A DNA stretch of 64,000 nucleotides, from assembly GCF_900112815.1 (NCBI RefSeq), contig NZ_FOND01000008.1, positions 1 through 64,000 on the forward strand. The letters are read 5' to 3'. This document shows, in pieces, positions 42,367-50,739 of the stretch. Within the stretch, counting starts at the first letter, position 1. Every line of letters starts with the position of its first letter. A program made the position numbers and the translations under genes. Source of the stretch: Blastococcus tunisiensis (GTDB lineage Bacteria > Actinomycetota > Actinomycetes > Mycobacteriales > Geodermatophilaceae). The notes under the pieces were generated by a model. That model searched no databases, was not told where the DNA came from, and saw only the letters and a list, made by a program, of their open reading frames with translations.

Positions 42367-42798
42367 GTGACCGAGCCCGTCCGCCCCGACGCCATGCGGG
42401 TGTCCGACGCCGAACGGACCGTCGTCCAGGAACGGCTGCGCTCCGCGGTGGGCGAGGGGCTGCTGGACCTGCACGAGTTCGACACCCGGGTCCAGGCGAT
42501 CTGGGCGGCGAAGACCCGCGGGGACCTCGCCCGCCTCACCGCCGACCTGCCCGAGCCCCCGCCGCCGCCACCGCCGGCGGAGCCGTGGGCCGCCTTCGCC
42601 GCGGACGACGCGGGCACCGCGATGCGCGTGCTCACGATCATCTGGGCCTGCGCGGTCACCATCAACCTGGTGATCTGGGGCACCGTCTCGCTGGCGACCG
42701 CCCAGTTCCTGCACCCCTGGTGGCTCTACGTCGCCGGCCCGCCGGGCGCCGTCCTCGCCGTGCTCTACGCCTTCGGCATCGGCCGGCGGAAAAGCTGA
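42367..42798 (+). CDS. DUF1707-domain membrane protein
   Basis: This 143-residue protein starts with a DUF1707/SHOCT-like module (MRVSDAERTVVQERLRSAVGEGLLDLHEFDTRVQAIWAAKTRGDLARLTADLP). A proline-rich linker and two membrane helices follow. DUF1707 proteins are common actinobacterial proteins of uncertain function, sometimes regulatory. GTG at 42367 was chosen for the domain start. The gene lies directly upstream of hyuA, but an operator between them makes hyuA a separate unit. Confidence 0.85.
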   Translation: MTEPVRPDAMRVSDAERTVVQERLRSAVGEGLLDLHEFDTRVQAIWAAKTRGDLARLTADLPEPPPPPPPAEPWAAFAADDAGTAMRVLTIIWACAVTINLVIWGTVSLATAQFLHPWWLYVAGPPGAVLAVLYAFGIGRRKS

Positions 42799-42817
42799 CC
42801 GCGAGGGTTCCCGGCCA

Positions 42818-42839
42818 GGTATCTCACCGCTAAGGTATC
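42818..42839 (+). promoter_or_regulatory. Putative pyrimidine-regulon operator, site D
   Basis: GGTATC-TCACCGCTAAG-GTATC, the clearest copy, ends 4 nt before the hyuA ATG. Read on the other strand it matches site E at 17 of 22 positions, and all five differences are transitions. The AAGG inside it would also serve as ribosome-binding site, so a bound regulator and the ribosome would compete for the same segment. Confidence 0.68.
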
Positions 42840-42843
42840 GGCC

Positions 42844-44946
42844 ATGACTGAGCGCCGGGTCCGGATCGGCATCGACACCGGCGGGACGTTCACCGACGTC
42901 GTCGCCGTGGACGAGGAGACCGGGCAGACCACCACGACGAAGACCCCATCGACGCCCACCGACCCGGCCGAGGGGTTCCTCACCGGGGTCCGCAAGGTCC
43001 TCGGGCTGATGGACCTCGACGGTTCGGCGGTGACGGCCGTCAGCCACGGGACGACGGTGGCCACCAACCAGCTGCTCGAGGGCAAGCTGGACCGGATCGG
43101 GTTCATCACCACCGAGGGCTACGAGTCGGTGCTGGAGATCGCCCGGCAGTCGGTGCCCGACGGCTACGGCAACAGCTACTTCTGGGTCAAGCCGCCGCGG
43201 ATCGTGCCGGCCGACCTGGTCCGCACGGTGCGCGGGCGACTGGACCACACCGGCGCCGAGGTCCGCCCGTTCGACGAGGACGACGCCCGCGCCGCGGCCC
43301 GCTTCTTCGCCGACGCCGGCATCACCACCATCGGCGTCTGCTTCCTGCACGCCTACGCGAACGACGCGCACGAGAACCGGATGCTCGAGGTGATCCGCGA
43401 GGAGCACCCCACCGCCGTCGTGAGCATCAGCTCGCAGGTGCTGCGCGAGTACCGCGAGTACGAGCGCTCGGTGACCACGCTGGTCGACGCCGCCGTGAAG
43501 CCCAAGGTCGGCGCGTACGTCACCAACATCCGCACCCGCCTCGACGAGATCGCCCCCGGCGTGCCCTTCTACGTGATGAAGAGCAACGGCGGCGTGCTGT
43601 CGGCCACGGAGGTCGTGCACCAGCCGATCACCACCATGCTGTCCGGCCCGGCCGCCGGCGCCCTGGGCGCCGCGCTGATCGCCGGCACCGCCGGGTTCGA
43701 CCGGGTGCTCACCTGCGACGGCGGCGGCACCTCCACCGACGTCACGGTCGTGATCGACGGCGAGCCGGCGCTCACCACCGAGGGCTCCGTCGGCGAGTAC
43801 CCCTCGAAGATCCCGATGATCGACGTCGTCACGGTCGGCGCGGGCGGCGGCTCGATCGCCTGGCTCTCCCCCGAGGGCACGCTCAAGGTCGGCCCCCAGT
43901 CCGCCGGCGCCGATCCCGGGCCGATCTGCTACCCGGCCGGCGGCGACCAGCCCACCGTCACCGACGCGCACGTCGTGCTCGGCCGGATCCCCCCGCACCT
44001 GCTGGGCGGGGAGATCCCGCTGTCGGCCGATGCTGCGCGCGACGGGCTGCAGCAGCTCGGCGCGAAGCTGGACATGGACCTGGAGCGCACGGCCACCGGC
44101 ATCCTGGAGATCTCCGCCTGGAACCAGGCCAACGCGCTGCGCCAGGTCACCGTCGCCAAGGGCCTCGACGTCCGCGACTTCACGCTGACCACCTTCGGCG
44201 GCTCCGGCTCGCTGCTGGCCTGCCGGCTGATGGACATCCTCGGCCTGCCGCGCACCCTGGTGCCGCCGAACCCGGGCAACGTCAGCGCGTTCGGCCTGCT
44301 CACCGTCGACGTCCGCAACGACTACGTGCAGACCGTCGTCAGCAAGCACCTCGACCTCGACCTCGACCGCGTCCGGTCGGTCTACACCGACCTGGAGGCC
44401 CAGGCGCAGGAGGCGCTGGACGGCGAGGGGTTCGGCCGCGACTCCCAGCGGATGCAGCGGACGGCCGACCTGCGCTACGTGGGCCAGGCGTTCGAGGTGC
44501 GGGTGCCGGTTCCCGACGGCGAGCTGGACCGGGCGGCCACGGAGGAGGTCGCGCAGGCGTTCCACGCCGCGCACCGCCAGCTCTACGGCTACGACTTCGC
44601 CGACGACCCGCGCCAGGCCGTCGAGTGGGTCAACCTCCGCGTCAGCGGGATCGGCCCCATCCGGCGTCCCGACCTGGTGGAGCTGCCGTCGAAGGACGGG
44701 GGGACGGACCGGGCCGTCACGGGCTCGCGACGGGTGTTCTTCGACGACTGGGTGGACACCCCGCTGTACGACCGGCCCGGCCTGGCCCCGGGTGACGTGG
44801 TGCGCGGCCCGGCGATCATCGAGGAGTTCGGCTCCACCGTCCCGGTGCACCCCGGCTTCGCCGCCACCGTCGACGCCCACGGAAACCTGATCCTGACGCG
44901 CGCCGAGGCGAGCGACCTGCTGCTGACCAAGGAGTCGGGCAAGTGA
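42844..44946 (+). CDS. hyuA: Hydantoinase/oxoprolinase A-type subunit
   Basis: This 700-residue protein has the ATP-binding motifs of the HyuA/5-oxoprolinase family: GIDTGGTFTDVVAV at the start, SHGTTVATNQLLEGK, MLSGPAAGALGA, CDGGGTSTDVTVV and GAGGGSIAWL. Family enzymes use ATP to open hydantoin, N-methylhydantoin or 5-oxoproline rings, or to carboxylate acetone, with a B subunit. ATG at 42844 follows operator D immediately. Shared control with the barbiturase-type operon suggests a nucleobase-derived cyclic amide or ureide substrate; the identity is not shown by sequence. Confidence 0.9.
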   Translation: MTERRVRIGIDTGGTFTDVVAVDEETGQTTTTKTPSTPTDPAEGFLTGVRKVLGLMDLDGSAVTAVSHGTTVATNQLLEGKLDRIGFITTEGYESVLEIARQSVPDGYGNSYFWVKPPRIVPADLVRTVRGRLDHTGAEVRPFDEDDARAAARFFADAGITTIGVCFLHAYANDAHENRMLEVIREEHPTAVVSISSQVLREYREYERSVTTLVDAAVKPKVGAYVTNIRTRLDEIAPGVPFYVMKSNGGVLSATEVVHQPITTMLSGPAAGALGAALIAGTAGFDRVLTCDGGGTSTDVTVVIDGEPALTTEGSVGEYPSKIPMIDVVTVGAGGGSIAWLSPEGTLKVGPQSAGADPGPICYPAGGDQPTVTDAHVVLGRIPPHLLGGEIPLSADAARDGLQQLGAKLDMDLERTATGILEISAWNQANALRQVTVAKGLDVRDFTLTTFGGSGSLLACRLMDILGLPRTLVPPNPGNVSAFGLLTVDVRNDYVQTVVSKHLDLDLDRVRSVYTDLEAQAQEALDGEGFGRDSQRMQRTADLRYVGQAFEVRVPVPDGELDRAATEEVAQAFHAAHRQLYGYDFADDPRQAVEWVNLRVSGIGPIRRPDLVELPSKDGGTDRAVTGSRRVFFDDWVDTPLYDRPGLAPGDVVRGPAIIEEFGSTVPVHPGFAATVDAHGNLILTRAEASDLLLTKESGK

Positions 44947-46847
44947 GCACTTTTCCCACGGGTCCCCTGAACGCCACGAAGGTCGACGCCGACCCGGTCC
45001 TCGTCGAGATCGTCGCCGGCACGCTGGCCGCGATCGAGAAGGAGGTCGAGACCTCCATCGGCCGGACGTCGCGGTCACCCATGATCCGGGATGCGCACGA
45101 CTTCCGGGCCGGCATCCACGACCGGAACCTGCGCAAGCTCACCGGCCGCTCGTACTCGGCGCTCGTGCACCCGGTGGTGCGCGACTACCCGATCGAGACG
45201 ATGAACGTGGGCGACGTCTTCTTCCACAACGACGTCTACGCCTCCGAGGGCGGGATCGGCCACCTGCCGGACCTGTGCGTGACCGTGCCGGTCTTCGCTG
45301 GATCGTCCGACGGCGGAGAGGACGGCTCCCAGCGCGTCGTCGCCTTCATCCAGGCCTTCGGCCACCACGACGACATCGGCGGCGCGGTGCCCGGCTCGAT
45401 GCCGTCGGCGGCCACCAGCGTGTACGAGGAGGGCCTGATGGTCCCCCCGATCAAGCTGTGGGACCGCGGCGTGCCCAACGAGAGCGCGCTGAAGATCATG
45501 ACCCGCAACTCCCGGATGCCCGACTCGCTGGCCGCCGACCTCGACGCCGAGTGCTCGGCCTGCCTGGCCGGCGCCCGCCGCCTGGGCGAGCTGTTCGACC
45601 GGTACGGCGTCGACGCGGTCGAGGCGTGCTTCGACGCGATCCTGGCCAACTCCACGGAGGTCTACCGCCGTGAGATCCTGTCGCAGATCCCCGACGGCAG
45701 CTACGTCTGGGAGGACTACGCCGAGCACGACGGCGTCGACGAGCCCCAGCTGCACCGCCAGCGGATCACGCTGATCATGGACTCCACCCAGGAGACCCCG
45801 CTGGTCATCGACTTCACCGGCACCGGCCCGCAGGCGAAGGGCCCGATCAACCACTGCGGCGACTACGCCGACGGCAACTTCCTCAAGAAGTGGCTGGCGC
45901 CGATCCTGCGCAACCTGGCCGAGAGCCCCGAGCGCATGGCGCAGCTCGACGTCAACGAGGGCGTCGTCCCGCTGATCGAGATGCGGTTCCCGGAGAAGGG
46001 CACGCTGCTCACCCCGATCTTCCCGGCGCCGACCAACGCCCGGACGTTCGTGATCCTGCGGCTCCTCGGCGTCCTCGCCGGCGTGCTGGCCAAGGCCACC
46101 GGCGGCCGGATGCCCGCCGACCAGGAGACCATCCGCTACACCGGCGTCTACGGCACCGACGCCGACGGCGAGCCCTACCTCATGCGCGAGGTGCTCGGCG
46201 GCGGCTCGGGCGGGCGGTACTACGCCGACGGCGAGGACACCATCCACGTCGTCCCCGACTCCCGGAACCTGCCGACCGAGTTCACCGAGGGCCGCTTCCC
46301 GCTGCGGGTGGAGCGGCTCGGGCTGGCCGTGGACTCCGGCGGCCCCGGGCGCTACCGCGGCGGTTGCGGCTACGAGAAGCACATCCGGGTGCTGCGCGAC
46401 GCGCACTTCATGTCGATCGCCGACCGCTCGATCCTCGCCTGCTGGGGCGTCAAGGGCGGCAAGGCCGGCAAGCCGTTCCAGATCACCGTCGACCCGGGCG
46501 GCCCTGGCGAGCACGACGTCGACGCGCTCGCCGACGCCGAGCCGCTGACGGCCGGCACCGTCGTGCGGATCCGGACCACCGGCGGCGGCGGCTGGGGCGA
46601 CCCGCTGGAGCGGCCGGTGGAGGAGGTGCTGCGCGACATCGCGTGGCGCAAGGTGTCGGTCGCCGGTGCCCGGGCGGACTACGGCGTCGTGGTGCGCGAG
46701 GACGGCACGGCCGACGAGACGGCGACCGACGAGCTGCGGGCGTCGATGCGGGCCTCCCGCACCGGCGAGGAGCCGTTCTTCGACCGCGGCCCCGGCTACG
46801 CCACCCTCTCCGGCGGCGCCGCGTTCAACGAGTTCGACGTCCTGTAG
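44943..46847 (+). CDS. hyuB: Hydantoinase/oxoprolinase B-type subunit
   Basis: This 634-residue protein shows HyuB motifs: SPMIRDAHDFRAGI, GDVFFHNDVYASEGGIGHLPDL, AFGHHDDIGGAVPGSMP, GPINHCGDYADGNF, FPAPTNARTF and TTGGGGWGDPLERP near the C-terminus. It pairs with HyuA; its GTG start overlaps the hyuA stop (GTGA). The histidine-rich motifs probably bind a metal at the active site. A strong hairpin follows the stop. Confidence 0.92.
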   Translation: MSTFPTGPLNATKVDADPVLVEIVAGTLAAIEKEVETSIGRTSRSPMIRDAHDFRAGIHDRNLRKLTGRSYSALVHPVVRDYPIETMNVGDVFFHNDVYASEGGIGHLPDLCVTVPVFAGSSDGGEDGSQRVVAFIQAFGHHDDIGGAVPGSMPSAATSVYEEGLMVPPIKLWDRGVPNESALKIMTRNSRMPDSLAADLDAECSACLAGARRLGELFDRYGVDAVEACFDAILANSTEVYRREILSQIPDGSYVWEDYAEHDGVDEPQLHRQRITLIMDSTQETPLVIDFTGTGPQAKGPINHCGDYADGNFLKKWLAPILRNLAESPERMAQLDVNEGVVPLIEMRFPEKGTLLTPIFPAPTNARTFVILRLLGVLAGVLAKATGGRMPADQETIRYTGVYGTDADGEPYLMREVLGGGSGGRYYADGEDTIHVVPDSRNLPTEFTEGRFPLRVERLGLAVDSGGPGRYRGGCGYEKHIRVLRDAHFMSIADRSILACWGVKGGKAGKPFQITVDPGGPGEHDVDALADAEPLTAGTVVRIRTTGGGGWGDPLERPVEEVLRDIAWRKVSVAGARADYGVVVREDGTADETATDELRASMRASRTGEEPFFDRGPGYATLSGGAAFNEFDVL

Positions 46848-46863
46848 GAGTTGCTCTCCGCAC

Positions 46864-46901
46864 GCTCGGCCCCTGCCCACACCCGTGGGCAGGGGCCGAG
46901 C
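46864..46901 (+). terminator. Strong hairpin after hyuB
   Basis: GCTCGGCCCCTGCCCAC pairs with GTGGGCAGGGGCCGAGC, a perfect 17-bp stem around ACCC, starting 17 nt after the stop. It ends the hyuAB unit. Confidence 0.88.
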
Positions 46902-46969
46902 TCGTGCAGGGGTACCTCCGCCACCGGTTCCACGTGGCCGGCGCGGAGCCGGACCGGCAGGCTGCGGGC

Positions 46970-47110
46970 ATGACCGAGCCGCGCGAGGACGACGAGACCA
47001 ACAACCTGCACCCCGGGCAGCACGACGAGGGCGGGCACGGCGGCATGGCCACCCGCGAGCGGGACGCCGAGAAGGCCGATGACCAGCCGGGGGACCGCCC
47101 CCGGGGCTGA
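46970..47110 (+). CDS. Small acidic hydrophilic protein (46 aa)
   Basis: The frame from ATG 46970 encodes a Glu/Asp/Gly/His-rich peptide (MTEPREDDETNNLHPGQHDE at the start) without hydrophobic segments. It is probably disordered. The codon third positions look normal for the genome, but the ribosome-binding site is weak and no family was recognised. It is convergent with the helix-turn-helix regulator. Confidence 0.4.
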   Translation: MTEPREDDETNNLHPGQHDEGGHGGMATRERDAEKADDQPGDRPRG

Positions 47111-47164
47111 CCCCGGGTGACCGGTACGGGACCGGACGCCGGGTCCGGACGCGCGGACCGGACG

Positions 47165-47950
47165 TCAGGGACCGGCCAGCGCCCGCAGGACGTCGGCGGT
47201 GTGCGCGTCGGCGGGCAGGAACGCCTCGATGCTCAGCTCGGCCGCGGTGAGGTCGACGGCGGTGCCGAAGGTGGTCACCGTGCTGAGGAAGCTCAGCACG
47301 TCGTCCCCGGCGCGGACCCACAGCGGCACGACGATCCCGTCCGGAGGCGCGCGGTCCGCGCCGCCGGGCAGCGCGGCGAGCTCGTCGTGCAGCGCGCGCA
47401 GCCGTCCGTCCCCGGTCAGGTGCGCCTCCCGGTCGAGGCGGTGCAGCACGTGCCGGCGCCACTGCGGCAGGTTGAGGATCCGCGGCGCCAGCCCCTCGGG
47501 GTGCAGGCTCAGCCGGAGGACGTTGACCGGCGGCACGAGCAGCTCGTCGGCCACACCGTCGGTCAGCAGGGCGATGCTGCGGTTGCCGGCCACCAGGTTC
47601 CACGACCGGTCGACGACCACCGCCGGGTACGGCTCGTAGGCGGCCAGCACGAGGTCGATCGCCCGTCGGACGGCGGCCATGTCCGGGTCGTCGAGGCCGC
47701 GCCGGCCGTAGACCGGCGCGAAGCCCGCCGCCACGAGCAGGTCGTTGCGCTCGCGCAGCGGCACCTCCAGGTGCTCGGCCAGGTGCAGCACCATCTCGCG
47801 GCTCGGCCGGGCCCGGCCGGTCTCGACGAAGCTCAGGTGCCGCGCGGAGACCCCCGCCTCGCCGGCCAGGTCGAGCTGGCTGAGCCGCCGGCGCTGCCGC
47901 CAGTCGCGCAGCAGCTCCCCCACGGCGGGCCGGGTCCGGACGCTGGTCAC
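47165..47950 (-). CDS. XRE/MmyB-like helix-turn-helix regulator
   Basis: This 261-residue protein has an XRE-type helix-turn-helix at about 10-65 (LRDWRQRRRLSQLDLAGEAGVSARHLSFVETGRARPSREMV). The MmyB-like ligand domain follows (about 95-260: YEPYPAVVVDRSWNLVAGNRS, MHPEGL-like LHPEGLAPRI, FLPADAHTADVL). MmyB-type domains bind fatty acids in a known structure. GTG at 47950 is the domain-based start. It is divergent from a small membrane protein, with a palindrome between them. Confidence 0.9.
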   Translation of the reverse strand: MTSVRTRPAVGELLRDWRQRRRLSQLDLAGEAGVSARHLSFVETGRARPSREMVLHLAEHLEVPLRERNDLLVAAGFAPVYGRRGLDDPDMAAVRRAIDLVLAAYEPYPAVVVDRSWNLVAGNRSIALLTDGVADELLVPPVNVLRLSLHPEGLAPRILNLPQWRRHVLHRLDREAHLTGDGRLRALHDELAALPGGADRAPPDGIVVPLWVRAGDDVLSFLSTVTTFGTAVDLTAAELSIEAFLPADAHTADVLRALAGP

Positions 47951-47987
47951 GGGAAGGGACGCTAGCGACGGCGGCGCCTGGTGTCGC

Positions 47988-48002
47988 TTACCTGCGAGGT
48001 AA
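47988..48002. promoter_or_regulatory. Palindromic operator between the XRE regulator and a membrane protein
   Basis: TTACCT-GCG-AGGTAA is a perfect inverted repeat, 38 nt from the regulator start and 36 nt from the membrane protein start. Confidence 0.72.
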
Positions 48003-48037
48003 TCGACCCGCGGCCGACGCGGCGCCACGGTGGCCGC

Positions 48038-48451
48038 ATGACAACCTCTCCCGCCGCGGCGACCGCGGCTCCGCCCCGTCCCGATTCGCTGCTGCGGTTC
48101 GCGCTCCGGCTCGACGCCGTCGTCAGCGGCCTCAACGGCGCCGCCTACCTGGCGGCCGCCCCGCTCCTGGACGACGTCCTCGGCCTCTCCGGCGGCCTGC
48201 TCCGCGGCGCCGGCGTCTTCCTCCTCGTGTACGGCGCCGCCGTCTGGCTGGTCGGAACGCGCCGGCCGATCCCCGCGACCGCCGTCGAGGCCGTGGTCGC
48301 CGGCAACAGCCTGTGGGTCGTCGGCAGCCTGGCCGTCGTCGCCACCGGCACGCTCACCCCCACCACGGCCGGCGCCGTGTGGCTCGTCCTGCAGGCGGCC
48401 GTCGTCGCCGGGTTCGTGGCGCTGCAGGTCGCCGGCCTCCGCCGGCGCTGA
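48038..48451 (+). CDS. Small integral membrane protein (four helices)
   Basis: This 137-residue protein is nearly all hydrophobic with four predicted membrane helices and short loops (LRFALRLDAVVSGLNGAAYLAAAPLL, GVFLLVYGAAVWLVG, NSLWVVGSLAVVATG, GAVWLVLQAAVVAGFVALQ). No domain name can be given with certainty. Divergence from an MmyB-like regulator is a frequent pairing in actinobacteria and suggests direct regulation. Confidence 0.78.
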   Translation: MTTSPAAATAAPPRPDSLLRFALRLDAVVSGLNGAAYLAAAPLLDDVLGLSGGLLRGAGVFLLVYGAAVWLVGTRRPIPATAVEAVVAGNSLWVVGSLAVVATGTLTPTTAGAVWLVLQAAVVAGFVALQVAGLRRR

Positions 48452-48474
48452 CGGCGGTCCTCCGGAGGACGGCG

Positions 48475-48506
48475 GGACGACCCCCGGCCTCAGCGGGGGG
48501 TCGTCC
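48475..48506. terminator. Hairpin between convergent genes
   Basis: GGACGACCCCCGG and CGGGGGGTCGTCC arms flank a short loop. It overlaps the stop codon of the DUF1992 gene. Confidence 0.65.
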
Positions 48507-48987
48507 GGCGCCGGAGCGGCCACCGGAGCCGACGGCGCCGGGCGGCCGCCGGCGGGGGCGAGGGCGGCGGCGGGACCGGTGACCGGTCCCGCTGCCAGCC
48601 GGCCACCAGCGCCTCCACGTCGGCCAGCCCCGGCACCGGCGACCACCGGCTCTCCTGCGGGCGCCGCCAGAAGGCCCGCACCCGGTCGTTGAAGTCCTCG
48701 GCCACCGCCCGCACCTGCTCCTCCGAGGCCAGCCGGGCCACCCGTGCGGGCAGCTCGTCCCGTTCGCGGCGCAGCCCCAACCCGGGCGGCAGCATCGCGG
48801 CGGTGTCCACGCCCTCCCGCCGGGCCTTGGCGACCGCCCAGTCGTAGGCGGTCTCGTCCCGGTCCAGGCCCCGCAGCGGCTTGCCGGCCCCGTCCAGGTC
48901 CTCGAACTCCCCACGGGCGATGCTCTGCGAGATCTGGTGGTCCACCCAGCTCTGCACGGACATCCCGGGGGGCTTGCGCTCGGTCAT
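48490..48987 (-). CDS. DUF1992 (DnaJ subfamily C member 28-like) protein
   Basis: This 165-residue protein has the DUF1992 pattern SWVDHQISQSIARGEFEDLDGAGKPLRGLDRDETAYDWAVAKARREG, with later ARVARLASEEQVRAVAEDFNDRVRAF. A basic, proline-rich tail follows. Despite the family name there is no J domain. Function is unknown. It is divergent from the NUDIX gene by only 38 nt. Confidence 0.85.
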   Translation of the reverse strand: MTERKPPGMSVQSWVDHQISQSIARGEFEDLDGAGKPLRGLDRDETAYDWAVAKARREGVDTAAMLPPGLGLRRERDELPARVARLASEEQVRAVAEDFNDRVRAFWRRPQESRWSPVPGLADVEALVAGWQRDRSPVPPPPSPPPAAARRRRLRWPLRRRTTPR

Positions 48988-49025
48988 CGCACGCCATCGT
49001 CCCAGCGGTCTGCCAGGGTGGCGCG

Positions 49026-49559
49026 GTGCGGACGACGAGCAGCCGAGAGGTCTACCGGAACCCGTGGACGCGGGTACGCGAGGACGTGGTCGAGCTGGCC
49101 GACGGCTCGACCAGCGTCTACGGCGTGGTGGAGCGGCCCGACTTCGCCCTGGTGCTGCCGGTGGACGGCGACGGGTTCTGGCTGGTCGAGCAGTTCCGCC
49201 ACCCCATCGGACGGCGCAGCTGGGAGTTCCCGCAGGGCACCTGGAGCGCCGGCCGCGACGGGAGCCCGGAGCAGCTGGCCCGCACGGAGCTGGCCGAGGA
49301 GACCGGGTTCCGGGCCGGCCGGCTGGAGCACCTGGGCCGGCTGGACCTGGCGCCCGGGCTGATGACCCAGCGGTTCGACGTCTGGCGGGCCACCGACCTG
49401 ACCCCCGGCCCGACGGCCCGCGAGGCCACCGAGGCCGACATGCGCTCCGGGTTCGTCGGGGAGGCGGAGCTGCGCGCCATGATCGGCGACGGCCGGCTCA
49501 CCGACGCACCCTCGCTGGCGGCCTACAGCCTGCTCCTGCTGGCGGCCGGCGCCGGCTGA
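49026..49559 (+). CDS. NUDIX hydrolase (ADP-ribose pyrophosphatase-like)
   Basis: This 177-residue protein has a NUDIX box reading G-SPEQLARTELAEETGFRAG (catalytic glutamates in ELAEETG). WSWEFPQGTW-like text (RRSWEFPQGTWSAG) precedes it, as in NUDT5/ADP-ribose pyrophosphatases. It would hydrolyse a nucleoside diphosphate linked to another group. GTG at 49026 follows AGGGTGG. Confidence 0.88.
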   Translation: MRTTSSREVYRNPWTRVREDVVELADGSTSVYGVVERPDFALVLPVDGDGFWLVEQFRHPIGRRSWEFPQGTWSAGRDGSPEQLARTELAEETGFRAGRLEHLGRLDLAPGLMTQRFDVWRATDLTPGPTAREATEADMRSGFVGEAELRAMIGDGRLTDAPSLAAYSLLLLAAGAG

Positions 49560-49646
49560 CCACGCCTGGTCACGACCGGCCCTCGATCGGGTGTGACCTG
49601 CACCGGCCGCCGTGCATCGGCGCCGGTCAGCGGCCAGGCTGTCCGG

Positions 49647-50660
49647 GTGCCTCTGTCCGTCCCCGGCCTGCCCGGGCTGCCGCCCGACCTGTCGGGGCCG
49701 GTCGCGGTGGAGCTGGCCAAGCCGGTGCGCACCATCCCCCCGTCGCACGCCCTCCCCGGCGGCTGCCGCTACGAGCCCAAGTGGGACGGCTACCGGCTGG
49801 TGGTCGTGCGCAGCGGTGGCACGACCCGCGTGTGGTCCAAGCAGGGCCGGGACCTGACCGACCGGTTCCCCGACGTCGTCGCGGCCGCCGTGGCCCAGGT
49901 GCCCGCCGGCACCGTCCTCGACGGCGAGGTGGTCGTCTGGAACGGTTCGCGGCTGGACTTCGGCCTGCTGCAGCAGCGGATGGTCACCGCGGCGGGCCGG
50001 ATCGGGCCGCTGGTGGCGGCCTCCCCGGCGTCGTACGTGGCCTTCGACCTGTTGGCCGCCGGCGGCGAGGACCTGCGCGGCTGGACGCTCACCCGCCGGC
50101 GGGCGGCGCTGGAGGACCTCGCGGCCCGCTGGGCCCCGCCGATGCAGCTGTCCCCGGCCACGGCCGACCCGGCCGAGGCGCGCACCTGGTTCGACGACTA
50201 CCGCCCCGCCGGGATCGAGGGCCTGGTCGCCAAGGGGGCCGGCACCCGCTACGCCCCCGGACGGCGGGAGTGGCTCAAGGTCAAGTCGTGGGAGACCACC
50301 GAGGTCCTCGCGGGTGGGGTCATCGGCCCGATCGGTGCGCCCAGCCAGCTGGTCGCCGGCCGCTACCGGGACGGCGAGCTGGTCGTCGTGGGCAGGACGA
50401 GCCCGCTGAACCCGCGGCAGTCCGCCGAGCTGGCCGCCGTCCTGAGCCCCGCCACCACCGATCACCCGTGGCCCGAGCGCATCGGCACCGGCGCCTTCGG
50501 GGGCGGCCGGCTGTCGGTGGCCCTCACCCGGGTGGCACCGACCGCGGTGGTCGAGGTCAGCGCCGACGCCGCGCTGCAGGCGGGCGTCTTCCGCCACCCC
50601 CTGCGTTTCGTCCGGATCCGTCCCGATCTCCGACCGGAGGACCTCCCGCCCGTCCGGTGA
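49647..50660 (+). CDS. ATP-dependent DNA ligase
   Basis: This 337-residue protein has the adenylation motif I EPKWDGYR with active-site K45, motif III/IIIa (YVAFDLLA), motif IV GIEGLVAKG and motif V EWLKVKSW. A short OB-fold domain follows. It resembles the compact LigC/LigB-type ligases of actinobacteria, used in repair beside the main NAD-dependent ligase. No polymerase, primase or Ku gene is next to it. GTG at 49647 was chosen for domain start. Confidence 0.9.
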   Translation: MPLSVPGLPGLPPDLSGPVAVELAKPVRTIPPSHALPGGCRYEPKWDGYRLVVVRSGGTTRVWSKQGRDLTDRFPDVVAAAVAQVPAGTVLDGEVVVWNGSRLDFGLLQQRMVTAAGRIGPLVAASPASYVAFDLLAAGGEDLRGWTLTRRRAALEDLAARWAPPMQLSPATADPAEARTWFDDYRPAGIEGLVAKGAGTRYAPGRREWLKVKSWETTEVLAGGVIGPIGAPSQLVAGRYRDGELVVVGRTSPLNPRQSAELAAVLSPATTDHPWPERIGTGAFGGGRLSVALTRVAPTAVVEVSADAALQAGVFRHPLRFVRIRPDLRPEDLPPVR

Positions 50661-50739
50661 GAATGCGCAGCTCAGGCGCCTGTCCCCCGCCCGGGTGAGG
50701 CCTGCGCAAGCTGCACGGCCCCGGTGCCGATGGGGGTGC

